A stretch of 64,000 bases of DNA from Tenacibaculum piscium (GCF_021390715.1 NZ_JAJGWT010000004.1:306-64305), one strand, 5' to 3'. Shown: positions 47,501 to 57,472, numbered from the stretch's first letter. The notes: generated by a model from the letters alone, not told the origin. Numbers and translations are program-made.

Positions 47501-47641
47501 AAAAAAATACTAGATGAAGTAATGTCTAAACAGCGAAAAAAAGAACTAGAGCTATATAGATTATACGCTAAAGACGATACTTTTAAAACTGCTTTTTTTG
47601 ATACAATGAAGCGACTTTCTAGTATTGGTAACTCTATTTAG
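44576..47641 (+). CDS. hsdR: Type I restriction endonuclease motor subunit
   Basis: This 1021-residue protein has the N-terminal nuclease domain (EEIDLVLFINGLPIVTMELK, Asp and Glu-x-Lys about 163-180), SF2 translocase motifs including HSAGSGKSNS (Walker A near 327) and DEAHSSQSG (near 441), late motifs VANKYLTGFDQPKL and ALSRLNR, and a C-terminal helical domain that binds the methyltransferase. It is complete and belongs to a different HsdR clade from the remnant at 34816. It ends just before a repeat with terminal inverted repeats. Confidence 0.93.
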   Translation: MHTKTNEQALESAIEKILTGTCLEDIKADGKNINSVNEDTEIYRTGKGYYIGQASNFNARFAIDEQFFWEFLENTQKEELEKIQRQNDWKLKILNRFDRLVKKYGILYLLKKGLQVDDANFTLFYQLPLASSSQTIKDRFEQNKFSITRQLRYSIDNPREEIDLVLFINGLPIVTMELKNAWTGQNARVHGQHQYKTQRDTKQPLLNFARCMVHFAVDTDEAYMTTKLNGKNTFFLPFNKGNNHGKGNPILPKGAIGHRTNYLWNEIFTRKSLANIIQHFVRLDGKIKDPLQGKTLFFPRYQQLDVVRKIVADASIKGVGQTYLIQHSAGSGKSNSITWAAYQLIETYPENENTPGNKGVEHPLFDSVIVVTDRRLLDKQIRENIASFSEIKNIIAPAYSSKELRESLEQGKKIIITTIQKFPFIIDGIADLSEKRFAVIIDEAHSSQSGSAHDSMNTAMGQQVNEDDKLDAQDKIVQAMQSRKMRGNASYLAFTATPKPITLEKFGEKQEDGTFNAFHLYSMKQAIEEGFILDVLSNYTTLKSYYEIEKSIEDNPLFDSSKAQKKLRSYVEQHQQTINTKAEIILDHFIPKIVNQKKLKGKAKAMVITQSIESAIRYYKALQTILKDKGNPFKIAIAFSGTKEVDGIEYTEAEMNGFAEKDTKDKFDEDAYRILVVANKYLTGFDQPKLCAMYVDKKLQGVLAVQALSRLNRSANKLGKKTEDLFVLDFFNSTTDIKNSFDPFYTATTLSEATDVNVLHELKEVLDDVAVYEWHEVEDFNEKFFNKEDAQVLSPIIERAAERFSNELDLEDDEKADFKIKAKQFVKIYGQMASIIDFEIIVWEKLYWFLKFLIPKLPIKPGGIDGLDELLESVDLSTYGLERVRLNESIGLDDSESEVTPQNPNPRGAHGSEEEKDPLDLIIKSFNEKWFQNWEVTPEDQRVKFVSLTKSIQAHPDFQPKVVENKDQQNKELAFKKILDEVMSKQRKKELELYRLYAKDDTFKTAFFDTMKRLSSIGNSI

Positions 47642-47643
47642 AC

Positions 47644-47772
47644 TTTAGAGCCTGTTTAAAAATTAAATAACTACGGCAAATCAAGATGCAAATCTGAAAT
47701 AAATTCAGGTTAACGGATTCGATTCCTTATTTTTGTGATATTTTTTTAGATGAAATTTAAACAGGCTCTAAA
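47644..47772. mobile_element. MITE-like element with 17-bp terminal inverted repeats
   Basis: TTTAGAGCCTGTTTAAA (47644-47660) is exactly complementary to TTTAAACAGGCTCTAAA (47756-47772). Between them lies the dispersed aactacggc element with its hairpin (AATCTGAA/TTCAGGTT). It encodes nothing. No target duplication is evident. Other copies in the window lack the left terminal repeat. It may be a non-autonomous derivative of an insertion sequence. Confidence 0.65.
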
Positions 47773-47810
47773 AAAATGGCTATTTAATAATATTATTAAA
47801 TAGCCATTTT
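47773..47810. terminator. Perfect 38-nt palindromic bidirectional terminator
   Basis: AAAATGGCTATTTAATAAT (47773-47791) is followed without a loop by its exact complement. It separates hsdR from the convergent GlmU-like gene. Confidence 0.85.
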
Positions 47811-47840
47811 ATTTATTCCTGATTTATTTTAAGGTTTATT

Positions 47841-49016
47841 TTAATAGTTTCGATATTGTTTTGTTTGTTCAAAAACGTTTGCAAGAATTGCTTTTTCTTT
47901 TTCATCAAATTGGATATTTCTTCTTTTCATGACTACTTCAGCAACTTCAAAAACTTTATTGGTTTTATATTCTGTAAATCCAGCTGCTCCGCCCCAACTA
48001 AAAGAAGGTATAAAATTTCGAGGAAATCCGCTACCAAAAATATTGGCAGAAACTCCCACAACAGTTCCTGTATTAAACATCGTATTGATACCACATTTTG
48101 AATGATCGCCCATCATTAAACCACAAAATTGTAAGCCTGTTTTTGCGAAACGACCTGTTTCATAGCTCCATAATTTTACCTCAGCATAATTATTTTTAAG
48201 GTTTGAATTATTAGAATCTGCTCCAATATTACACCATTCTCCAAGTACAGAATTTCCTAAAAAGCCATCGTGTCCTTTACTGGAATATCCCATTAATACC
48301 GAATTATTTACCTCTCCTCCTACTTTGCAATGAGGTCCTAAAGTAGTTGCTCCGTATATTTTTGCTCCTAATTTTAACACCGAACTCTCACACATTGCCA
48401 ATGCACCTCGCACGACAACGCCTTCCATAATTTCGGCATTTTTTCCGATGTAAATAGGTCCTGAACTAGCGTTTAAAGTTGCAAATGTTAGTTTTGCACC
48501 TTCTTCGATAAAAATAGCTTTTTTATTGATATAATTTACCGTTTCAGGGATTGGTTCAGACGTTCTACCTTCGGTAATTAAATCAAAATCGGCACGAATT
48601 GCTTTGTCATTTAACGAAAAAATATCCCACGTGTTTTTGACTTGCATTACTTCTTCTTCATATTCGATTTGCTGATATGTTGAAAAATCTACCTCATCTT
48701 GCGTATCATTGGTATAAAAAGCAATGACATCTTCTCCTTTAAAAATTGCCTGATTTTTGGTTAATGTTTTTATGGTATCGACCAATAATTCCGTAGGTAA
48801 AAAAGAGGCATTTATCAAAATATTTTCTGATAATTCCACCATTGGATATTTTTCTTCTAAATATTCTTCGGTAATTGTGGTAGTAGTTAATCCTAAGTAT
48901 TTTTCCCATTTTTCACGAATTGTTAAAATTCCGATTCTAATATCGGCAACGGGCTTTGTATAGGTAAATGGTAGTAGCGCAGTTCTAACAGCGCTATCGA
49001 ATAAAATATAATTCAT
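47841..49016 (-). CDS. GlmU-family putative sugar nucleotidyltransferase
   Basis: This 391-residue protein has a degenerate nucleotidyltransferase-like N-terminal half and a C-terminal left-handed beta helix of hexapeptide repeats (about 185-350, e.g. IYIGKNAEIMEGVVVRGA). The family is conserved in Bacteroidota and labelled GlmU-like, but the usual N-terminal pyrophosphorylase signature is not evident, so UDP-GlcNAc synthesis should not be assumed. The gene is alone between convergent hsdR and the divergent gene at 49183. Confidence 0.82.
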   Translation of the reverse strand: MNYILFDSAVRTALLPFTYTKPVADIRIGILTIREKWEKYLGLTTTTITEEYLEEKYPMVELSENILINASFLPTELLVDTIKTLTKNQAIFKGEDVIAFYTNDTQDEVDFSTYQQIEYEEEVMQVKNTWDIFSLNDKAIRADFDLITEGRTSEPIPETVNYINKKAIFIEEGAKLTFATLNASSGPIYIGKNAEIMEGVVVRGALAMCESSVLKLGAKIYGATTLGPHCKVGGEVNNSVLMGYSSKGHDGFLGNSVLGEWCNIGADSNNSNLKNNYAEVKLWSYETGRFAKTGLQFCGLMMGDHSKCGINTMFNTGTVVGVSANIFGSGFPRNFIPSFSWGGAAGFTEYKTNKVFEVAEVVMKRRNIQFDEKEKAILANVFEQTKQYRNY

Positions 49017-49151
49017 TTTATTATTATTTATTTTATAAATTATTTATAGTTTCCTTGATGATTATTGCTAATTATAAATTTTTAATGAACACTCACAAAC
49101 TTACTAATTTGAAATGATTTGAAATCGTTTTAGAAGTTTAAATATTAGCCT

Positions 49152-49159
49152 TACTTTTG
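49152..49159 (+). promoter_or_regulatory. -7 promoter element of the gene at 49183
   Basis: TACTTTTG, 24 nt before the ATG; no -33 TTG at the usual spacing. Confidence 0.5.
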
Positions 49160-49182
49160 TTTGCACAACCTAAATTGTTATC

Positions 49183-49566
49183 ATGAAAAAAATAGTTGCT
49201 TTTATTTTTGTTATTACATTATCTTTATTTGCTTATTATGCTTTTATTTATTATGTACCTTACAGCAAAGGCGTTCGTTCTGGTGAACTTATCAAAATAA
49301 GTTATAAAGGCGTTGTTATTAAAAGCTGGGAAGGTGAAATTAGCCAAGGTATTTCTGGAGCTCAAATTTTCTCTTTTTCGGTGCAAGATCATGAGAAAGA
49401 AGTTATTGCCGATTTGCAAAAATTTCAAGGAAGGTATGTAAAAATCACTTATAAAGAACTTTACAGTACTTTTGCTTGGCTTGGTGACACGAAATATTTT
49501 GTAACAAATGTAGAGCAAGAAAACTCACCACATTTTAGAAGTTTAGAAGAGGCTTCTGATAATTAA
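49183..49566 (+). CDS. Small membrane-anchored protein conserved in Flavobacteriia, function unknown
   Basis: This 127-residue protein has one N-terminal transmembrane helix or uncleaved signal (residues 4-26) and a small exported domain (YSKGVRSGELIKISYKGVV, KSWEGEISQGISG). Members have been labelled '6-phosphogluconate dehydrogenase' in databases, to my recollection; nothing in this sequence supports that, since there is no Rossmann fold and it is far too short. It precedes the thioesterase gene by 25 nt on the same strand, so the two are probably co-transcribed. Confidence 0.8.
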   Translation: MKKIVAFIFVITLSLFAYYAFIYYVPYSKGVRSGELIKISYKGVVIKSWEGEISQGISGAQIFSFSVQDHEKEVIADLQKFQGRYVKITYKELYSTFAWLGDTKYFVTNVEQENSPHFRSLEEASDN

Positions 49567-49591
49567 AAAATGTTATTAAAAGAGACAATAA

Positions 49592-50137
49592 ATGATGAAA
49601 AAATTTAAACACGTAGAGGAAACAGGCATTACTATTTCAGAATTAATGTTGCCTTCACACGCTAATTTTAGCGGTAAAATTCACGGAGGATATATTTTAT
49701 CATTATTAGACCAAATTGCCTTTGCGTGTGCTTCAAAACACTCTGGCGAATATTGCGTTACAGCATCGGTTGATACGGTTGATTTTTTAAAACCGATTGA
49801 AGTTGGCGAATTAGTAACCATGAAAGCTTCGGTAAATTATGCGGGTCGTACTTCGATGGTTGTTGGTATTCGTGTAGAGGCCGAAAATATCAGAACAGGA
49901 AAAAAGAAACATTGTAATTCTTCGTATTTTACGATGGTTGCGAAAGATAAAGATGGGAAAAGCGTACAAGTTCCTGGTTTAATTGTAAATGATGATATTG
50001 AAATCAGACGTTTTTTAAAGGCAATAAAACGTATCGAAATGAAAAATAAGCGACAAGAAGAGTTTGATAGTGAAGATTTTGTACATCATAATTACATTAA
50101 AGATTTAGAGAAATACAATGTAAAAATTGAACTATAA
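49592..50137 (+). CDS. Acyl-CoA thioesterase (hotdog fold)
   Basis: This 181-residue protein has a single hotdog domain (about 8-125) with the family stretches NFSGKIHGGYILSLLDQIAFA and TASVDTVDFLKPIEVGELV. It resembles bacterial acyl-CoA hydrolases of the YciA/ACOT type, which release CoA from acyl-CoA. A C-terminal charged tail follows. The start may be the first or second Met (MMKKF). A terminator at 50162-50199 ends the unit. Confidence 0.88.
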   Translation: MMKKFKHVEETGITISELMLPSHANFSGKIHGGYILSLLDQIAFACASKHSGEYCVTASVDTVDFLKPIEVGELVTMKASVNYAGRTSMVVGIRVEAENIRTGKKKHCNSSYFTMVAKDKDGKSVQVPGLIVNDDIEIRRFLKAIKRIEMKNKRQEEFDSEDFVHHNYIKDLEKYNVKIEL

Positions 50138-50161
50138 TCATTTTTATTTTACTAAAAAATT

Positions 50162-50199
50162 AAAAACCTTGATCGTCTTAGAACTTTCAAGGTTTTTTT
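50162..50199 (+). terminator. Terminator after the thioesterase gene
   Basis: AAAAACCTTGA (50162-50172) pairs with TCAAGGTTTTT (50187-50197), followed by TT. Confidence 0.8.
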
Positions 50200-50319
50200 A
50201 TGGAGCTATTTGTTAACTATAAAGCTAGCGCCAAGCATCTTGCTTGTGCCGTTAAAGAATAATTCAAAAAAAAAGCCTATCATTTCTAATAGACTTTTTA
50301 ATGTTTAATCTTAAAAAAA

Positions 50320-53172
50320 TTATTTACTTAAGTACATTTTACGTCTTGAATATAAGTCATAAAACTGATCGTCTTTTAAACTATCAATAAATAAAATACT
50401 TTCTCCTGTTGATTTCATTTCAGGTCCTAGTTTTTTATTTACGTTCGGAAATTTATTAAACGAAAATACAGGTTGCTTAATAGCATATCCTTCTAACTGC
50501 GGATTGAAATCAAAATCTGTCACTTTATTTTCACCTAACATTACTTTTGTTGCGTAATTTACATACGGTTGTTTGTAGGCTTTTGCAATAAAAGGTACGG
50601 TACGAGAAGCTCTTGGATTTGCTTCAATAATATAAACGATATCATTTTTAATAGCAAACTGAACATTTATTAAACCAACCGTTTTTAATTCTAAAGCGAT
50701 GGTTTTGGTATGGTCTTTTATTTGCTGGATTACTAAATCTCCTAAGTTAAAGGCTGGTAAGGTTGCATTTGAATCTCCAGAGTGTACTCCACAAGGTTCA
50801 ATATGTTCCATAATTCCGATAATTTGTACATTTTCACCATCACAAATTGCATCTGCTTCTGCTTCAATTGCACCATCTAAATAATGGTCTAATAATAATT
50901 TATTACCAGGCATTCTTCTTAATAAATCAACAACGTGTTCTATTAATTCTTCTTTGTTGATAACAATTTTCATTCCCTGTCCTCCTAAAACATACGATGG
51001 ACGTACTAAAATTGGGAAATCTAATTGATCTGCTAAAGCTAAAGCTTCATCTGCTGTTTCTGCAATTCCAAATTCTGGAAAAGGAATATTATTTTTCATT
51101 AAAAGATCAGAAAAACTTCCTCTATCTTCAGCTAAATCTAAGGCTTCAAAACTCGTTCCTAAAATTTTGATTCCGTATTTCGTTAATTTCTCCGCTAACT
51201 TTAAAGCAGTTTGCCCACCTAACTGAACAATAACTCCTTCTGGTTTTTCATGCTTAATGATGTCATAAATATGTTCCCAAAAAACAGGTTCAAAATATAA
51301 TTTATCCGCCGTATCAAAATCGGTAGAAACCGTTTCAGGATTACAGTTAATCATGATGGTTTCGTAACCGCATTCTGCAGCTGCTAAAATACCATGAACA
51401 CAACAGTAATCAAATTCAATTCCTTGCCCGATACGGTTTGGTCCTGAACCTAAAACGATAATTTTTTTCTTTGGAGTCACTTCACTTTCATTAGCGATAA
51501 TTGTAACACCTTCTTTGGTTACGATATCACTTTCAAAAGTTGAATAATAATATGGCGTTTTTGCTTTAAATTCAGCCGCACAGGTATCAACTAACTTGTA
51601 AACTCGGTTGATATTTAATTCCTCTCTTTTACTATATACTTGACTTTCTAAACATTTTAACATATGAGCAATCTGGCGATCTCCATATCCTTTTTGTTTT
51701 GCTTCCAATAATAAATCTCTATCAAGCGTATCAACGGTATATTTAGAAATTTCTTTTTCTATTTCGTGTAATTCTTCATATTGCTTTAAGAACCACATAT
51801 CAATTTGTGTAATTTCGTGGATTTTACTCAACGGAATTCCCATTTTGATAGCATCATAAATAATAAAAACTCTATCCCAAGAAGCGTATGTTAACTTCTC
51901 AATAATTTCATCGTAGTTTTTATTTTCTTTTCCATCAGCTCCTAAACCATTACGTTTAATTTCTAATGATTGTGTTGCCTTGTGTAATGCTTCTTGAAAC
52001 GAACGTCCAATTCCCATTACTTCTCCTACGGATTTCATTTGTAAACCTAAGGTTCTGTCAGAACCTTCAAATTTATCAAAGTTCCATCTAGGTATTTTCA
52101 CGATTACATAATCTAACGTTGGTTCAAATAAAGCTGATGTCGATTTTGTAATTTGATTATCTAATTCATCTAAATGATAGCCTAAGGCTAATTTAGCAGC
52201 AATTTTTGCAATAGGATATCCTGTTGCTTTACTTGCCAATGCTGATGAACGAGAAACTCTTGGATTAATTTCAATAGCAATGATGTCTTCTTTTTCATCT
52301 GGAGAAATAGCGAATTGTACGTTACAACCTCCTGCAAAATCACCAATACTACGCATCATATGGATTGCCATATCACGCATTTTTTGGAATGTTCTATCAG
52401 AAAGTGTCATTGCTGGAGCTACTGTAATTGAATCTCCTGTGTGAATCCCGATAGGATCCATATTTTCGATTGAACAAATAATAACCACGTTATCATTGGC
52501 ATCTCTTAACAATTCTAATTCATATTCTTTCCAACCGATAAGTGCTTTATCAATCATGACCTCATGAATAGGAGAAACTTCTAATCCACGAGTTAATAAG
52601 GCATCAAAATCTTCTTCTTTATACACAAAAGAAGCTCCTTCTCCACCTAAAGTAAACGAAGCTCTAATGATTAAAGGAAATCCAAATTCTTGTGCAATTT
52701 CTTTTCCTTTTAAAAATGATGTTGCCGTAGCTTGAGGCGCCATTGGAATACCAATATCTAACATCAAGTTTCTAAATTTTTCACGATCTTCGGTAATATT
52801 AATTGCATCAATATCAACACCGATAATTTCTACACCAAAATCGTTCCAAATACCTTTTTCATCGGCTTCAATACATAAATTTAAGGCTGTTTGTCCACCC
52901 ATTGTTGGTAAAACGGCATCAATTTGTGGATGTTCTTTTAATATCTGTACTAATGATTTGGTATTTAATGGTAAAAGATACACATGATCAGCCATAGTAG
53001 GGTCTGTCATGATCGTTGCAGGATTCGAATTGATTAAAACAGTTTCAATTCCGTCTTCACGTAACGAGCGTAAAGCTTGTGTTCCTGAATAATCAAATTC
53101 ACAGGCTTGTCCAATAACAATTGGCCCTGATCCGATTATTAAAATAGATTTAAGGTCTTGATTTTTAGGCAT
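50320..53172 (-). CDS. carB: Carbamoyl-phosphate synthase large subunit, short form
   Basis: This 950-residue enzyme makes carbamoyl phosphate for pyrimidine and arginine synthesis. Two homologous ATP-grasp halves are present, starting with GSGPIVIGQACEFDYSG (about 12) and GSGPNRIGQGIEFDYC (about 572), joined by the oligomerisation region (about 400-550). The E. coli enzyme has a C-terminal allosteric MGS-like domain of about 130 residues; here the protein stops at residue 950, right after the second catalytic half, with a normal stop codon. The UMP/ornithine site is thus absent. No carA gene is adjacent. Confidence 0.95.
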   Translation of the reverse strand: MPKNQDLKSILIIGSGPIVIGQACEFDYSGTQALRSLREDGIETVLINSNPATIMTDPTMADHVYLLPLNTKSLVQILKEHPQIDAVLPTMGGQTALNLCIEADEKGIWNDFGVEIIGVDIDAINITEDREKFRNLMLDIGIPMAPQATATSFLKGKEIAQEFGFPLIIRASFTLGGEGASFVYKEEDFDALLTRGLEVSPIHEVMIDKALIGWKEYELELLRDANDNVVIICSIENMDPIGIHTGDSITVAPAMTLSDRTFQKMRDMAIHMMRSIGDFAGGCNVQFAISPDEKEDIIAIEINPRVSRSSALASKATGYPIAKIAAKLALGYHLDELDNQITKSTSALFEPTLDYVIVKIPRWNFDKFEGSDRTLGLQMKSVGEVMGIGRSFQEALHKATQSLEIKRNGLGADGKENKNYDEIIEKLTYASWDRVFIIYDAIKMGIPLSKIHEITQIDMWFLKQYEELHEIEKEISKYTVDTLDRDLLLEAKQKGYGDRQIAHMLKCLESQVYSKREELNINRVYKLVDTCAAEFKAKTPYYYSTFESDIVTKEGVTIIANESEVTPKKKIIVLGSGPNRIGQGIEFDYCCVHGILAAAECGYETIMINCNPETVSTDFDTADKLYFEPVFWEHIYDIIKHEKPEGVIVQLGGQTALKLAEKLTKYGIKILGTSFEALDLAEDRGSFSDLLMKNNIPFPEFGIAETADEALALADQLDFPILVRPSYVLGGQGMKIVINKEELIEHVVDLLRRMPGNKLLLDHYLDGAIEAEADAICDGENVQIIGIMEHIEPCGVHSGDSNATLPAFNLGDLVIQQIKDHTKTIALELKTVGLINVQFAIKNDIVYIIEANPRASRTVPFIAKAYKQPYVNYATKVMLGENKVTDFDFNPQLEGYAIKQPVFSFNKFPNVNKKLGPEMKSTGESILFIDSLKDDQFYDLYSRRKMYLSK

Positions 53173-53229
53173 TTTAAATAGGTGTTGTGTTAATCTGTAA
53201 AAGTAAAAAAACGTTTGTATACAAAAAAA

Positions 53230-53253
53230 GTGTTACTATAAAAATAGTAACAC
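53230..53253 (-). terminator. rpmH terminator
   Basis: GTGTTACTAT pairs with ATAGTAACAC around four A. On the minus strand a run of seven T follows. It lies 26 nt past the rpmH stop. Confidence 0.85.
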
Positions 53254-53278
53254 CTAATATATTAACAAATGCTAATCA

Positions 53279-53440
53279 TTATTTCTTTGGTCTTGGAGCA
53301 GAAGATACACTTAAATTCTTTCTTCCTTTAGCTCTTCTTCTAGCTAATACTTTACGTCCGTTAGCAGATGCCATTCTTTCTCTGAAACCGTGTTTGTTTC
53401 TTCTTTTTCTTTTCGATGGTTGGTAAGTTCTTTTCGGCAT
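53279..53440 (-). CDS. rpmH: 50S ribosomal protein L34
   Basis: This 53-residue protein begins [20 protein letters not shown] and continues [20 protein letters not shown]. It has the invariant L34 core [14 protein letters not shown] and very high Arg/Lys content, with a short Bacteroidota-type C-terminal extension (SAPRPKK). It has a near-perfect promoter (53512-53541) and its own terminator. The usual rnpA/dnaA neighbours are absent; the gene sits alone between carB and pyrG. Confidence 0.96.
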   Translation of the reverse strand: MPKRTYQPSKRKRRNKHGFRERMASANGRKVLARRRAKGRKNLSVSSAPRPKK

Positions 53441-53511
53441 TATTTATGTTTTTAAAAATGGTCTTTTATTATACTTTGCTTTTTTGAAATTCCGTCTGCT
53501 AAAAGCGTTTG

Positions 53512-53541
53512 CAAATATACAATAGTTTTTCGTTTTTACAA
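53512..53541 (-). promoter_or_regulatory. rpmH promoter
   Basis: On the minus strand TTG (53539-53541), 19 nt, TATATTTG (53512-53519). The spacing and both boxes match the Bacteroidota consensus. Confidence 0.85.
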
Positions 53542-53548
53542 AAACTAG

Positions 53549-55291
<1,743 letters not shown>

Positions 55292-55295
55292 ATAT

Positions 55296-55332
55296 AAAAT
55301 CCTGTAATTTTTTAGTTACAGGATTTTTTCTA
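55296..55332 (+). terminator. pyrG terminator
   Basis: AAAATCCTGTAA (55296-55307) pairs with TTACAGGATTTT (55316-55327), followed by TTCT. Confidence 0.85.
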
Positions 55333-55446
55333 TTTTTTAAAAAATAATTTTAATTTTATTGATTTTCATCAGTATGGAATACTGTTTGAACTACTACCCT
55401 ATTGAAAATTAATCCTCGTAAAATCATATAAAAAATATGGTTTTAC

Positions 55447-55454
55447 TACATTTG
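55447..55454 (+). promoter_or_regulatory. -7 promoter element of yidC
   Basis: TACATTTG, 91 nt before the yidC ATG; no TTG at the usual distance. Confidence 0.45.
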
Positions 55455-55545
55455 TCTGGTTTTTCAATCATTCTTAATCAAAATAAAGAATTAAAAATGA
55501 TTAGAAAAATAAAAAAATGACAACTTGACATTATAACAAACATCA

Positions 55546-57417
55546 ATGGAACAAAAAAAATTTGATTTAAATTCCTTTATTGGAATGCTTTTATTAGGAG
55601 GAATATTACTTTGGTGGATGAACTCTCGTAAACCTGACGTAACTCCTGAAACTACTGCTCAAACAACAGAAATTACGAATGCTTCTAGCGTTCAAAATAA
55701 TGTAGCAGGAACACCAATTTTAAATGATTCGCTACAACAAATTGCGCTGAAAAATAAATTAGGAGCGTTTGCTTACGGAGCATCAACCGCCAAAAATGGG
55801 GAAACGGTTATTGAAAATAATCTAGTAAAATTAACCATCGACAATAAAGGTGGACAAATTACACAAGCGTTAATTAAAAAATTTAAGACACACGATTCAC
55901 TTCCTTTATATTTGGTAAAGGATAAAAATGCCTCGTTTAATATTAATTTTGGTACAACCGATAATCGTATTTTAAATACACAAGATGTATTTTTTGCGCC
56001 TACGTTAACTAAAAATGGCGATTCTCAAATACTTTCAATGAAATTAAAAGTATCGGAAACTCAGTTTTTAGAATATCGCTATGAGATTAAAAAAGATGAT
56101 TATCGTGTTGATTTTTCTGTGCGTTCACAAGGTTTAAATACTGTAATAAACAGCTCACAAGCTATCAATTTAGATTGGAATTTAAAAGGTTTTAGACATG
56201 AAAAAAGTTTAAAAACCGAAAATATGTACTCGTATTATTATTACAAAGCCGATGGCGATGTTGAATATTTACAGATGAACGATGACGAGGTAATAAGTGA
56301 TGTTAATTGGGTTGCTTACAAACAGCATTTCTTTTCTTCTATTTTATCTTCGGATACACCTTTTAACAATGCAACCTTAAAATCAGTTGATTTTGCTGGT
56401 GAAGAAAACGATAGCGTATTTACGAAAACTTATGCTTTAAAAACACCATTAGCATTAACAAATGGAGAGTTAAATTATAATATGCAATGGTTCTACGGAC
56501 CTACAAATTACAATTTATTAAAAACATATAAAGGAACAAGTTTAGACGAAATTGCTGATTTAGGTTGGGGAATTTTTGGTTTCTTAAATCGTACGGTATT
56601 TTATCCTGTATTTAATATTTTGAAAGGTTTTATTGGCAACTTCGGATTAATTATTATTTTGATGACGATTGTTGTACGTATTATTATGTCGCCAGTACTT
56701 TACAAGTCGTATTTATCGAGTGCAAAAATGAAAGTAATTCGTCCAGAAATGGAAGAAATCAACAAGAAATATCCAGGGAAAGAAAATGCGATGAAACGCC
56801 AACAAGAAACCATGGCTGTACAGCGAAAAGCTGGAGTTAGCATGATGTCGGGATGTATTCCTGCCTTATTGCAAATGCCTGTATTCTTTGCGTTATTTAA
56901 GTTTTTCCCAACAAATATCGACTTCAGACAAAAAACATTCTTATGGGCAAATGATTTATCATCATACGATATGATTTATCAATTACCATTTAGCATTCCT
57001 TTTTATGGCGATCACATTAGTTTATTTCCAATATTAGCGTCGATTGCGATTTTCTTTTATATGAGAATGAATCAAAATCAGCAAGCAAACATGCAAGCTC
57101 CAACGCAAGAAGGAATGCCTGATATGCAAAAAATGATGAAGTATATGATTTACTTCTCTCCTATTATGATGCTATTTTTCTTCAATAATTATGCAAGTGG
57201 ATTAAGTTTATATTACTTTATTTCGAACTTACTTACTATCGTAATTATGTTAATTATTAAAAATTATGTAATTGATGAAGCTAAAATCCATGCTAAAATT
57301 CAAGAGAATAAAAAGAAGCCTGAAAAACCTAAAAGTAAGTTTCGTGAACGTTTAGATAACGCTATGAAACAAGCTCAAGAACAACAAGCTATACAACAAA
57401 AAGCAAAGAAAAAATAA
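55546..57417 (+). CDS. yidC: Membrane protein insertase YidC
   Basis: This 623-residue inner-membrane insertase has an N-terminal TM helix (FIGMLLLGGILLWW), a large periplasmic beta domain (about 60-350) and the conserved five-helix insertase core (about 365-580). The core includes GNFGLIIILMTIVVRI with the hydrophilic-groove Arg and QMPVFFALF. The C-terminal tail is very basic and may contact ribosomes. A clear terminator follows. Confidence 0.96.
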   Translation: MEQKKFDLNSFIGMLLLGGILLWWMNSRKPDVTPETTAQTTEITNASSVQNNVAGTPILNDSLQQIALKNKLGAFAYGASTAKNGETVIENNLVKLTIDNKGGQITQALIKKFKTHDSLPLYLVKDKNASFNINFGTTDNRILNTQDVFFAPTLTKNGDSQILSMKLKVSETQFLEYRYEIKKDDYRVDFSVRSQGLNTVINSSQAINLDWNLKGFRHEKSLKTENMYSYYYYKADGDVEYLQMNDDEVISDVNWVAYKQHFFSSILSSDTPFNNATLKSVDFAGEENDSVFTKTYALKTPLALTNGELNYNMQWFYGPTNYNLLKTYKGTSLDEIADLGWGIFGFLNRTVFYPVFNILKGFIGNFGLIIILMTIVVRIIMSPVLYKSYLSSAKMKVIRPEMEEINKKYPGKENAMKRQQETMAVQRKAGVSMMSGCIPALLQMPVFFALFKFFPTNIDFRQKTFLWANDLSSYDMIYQLPFSIPFYGDHISLFPILASIAIFFYMRMNQNQQANMQAPTQEGMPDMQKMMKYMIYFSPIMMLFFFNNYASGLSLYYFISNLLTIVIMLIIKNYVIDEAKIHAKIQENKKKPEKPKSKFRERLDNAMKQAQEQQAIQQKAKKK

Positions 57418-57441
57418 GTTATTTTCTTTAGTTTAAATATT

Positions 57442-57472
57442 AAAAAGACCGCATTTATAGCGGTCTTTTTTG
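57442..57472 (+). terminator. yidC terminator
   Basis: AAAAAGACCGC pairs with GCGGTCTTTTT around ATTTATA, followed by T. Confidence 0.88.

Noticed and set aside
36325..47641. Treating the type I operon as part of the integrase-bearing element
   Set aside because: It lies outside the right 28-bp repeat and no further copy of the core was found beyond it. Shared fic-scar sequence shows relatedness, not membership.
49183..49566. 6-phosphogluconate dehydrogenase
   Set aside because: The protein has 127 residues with a membrane anchor and no nucleotide-binding fold; the label would be a propagated error.
50320..53172. carB as a truncated pseudogene
   Set aside because: Both catalytic halves are complete and the stop is clean; the missing part is exactly the regulatory domain, so this is better read as a short natural form.
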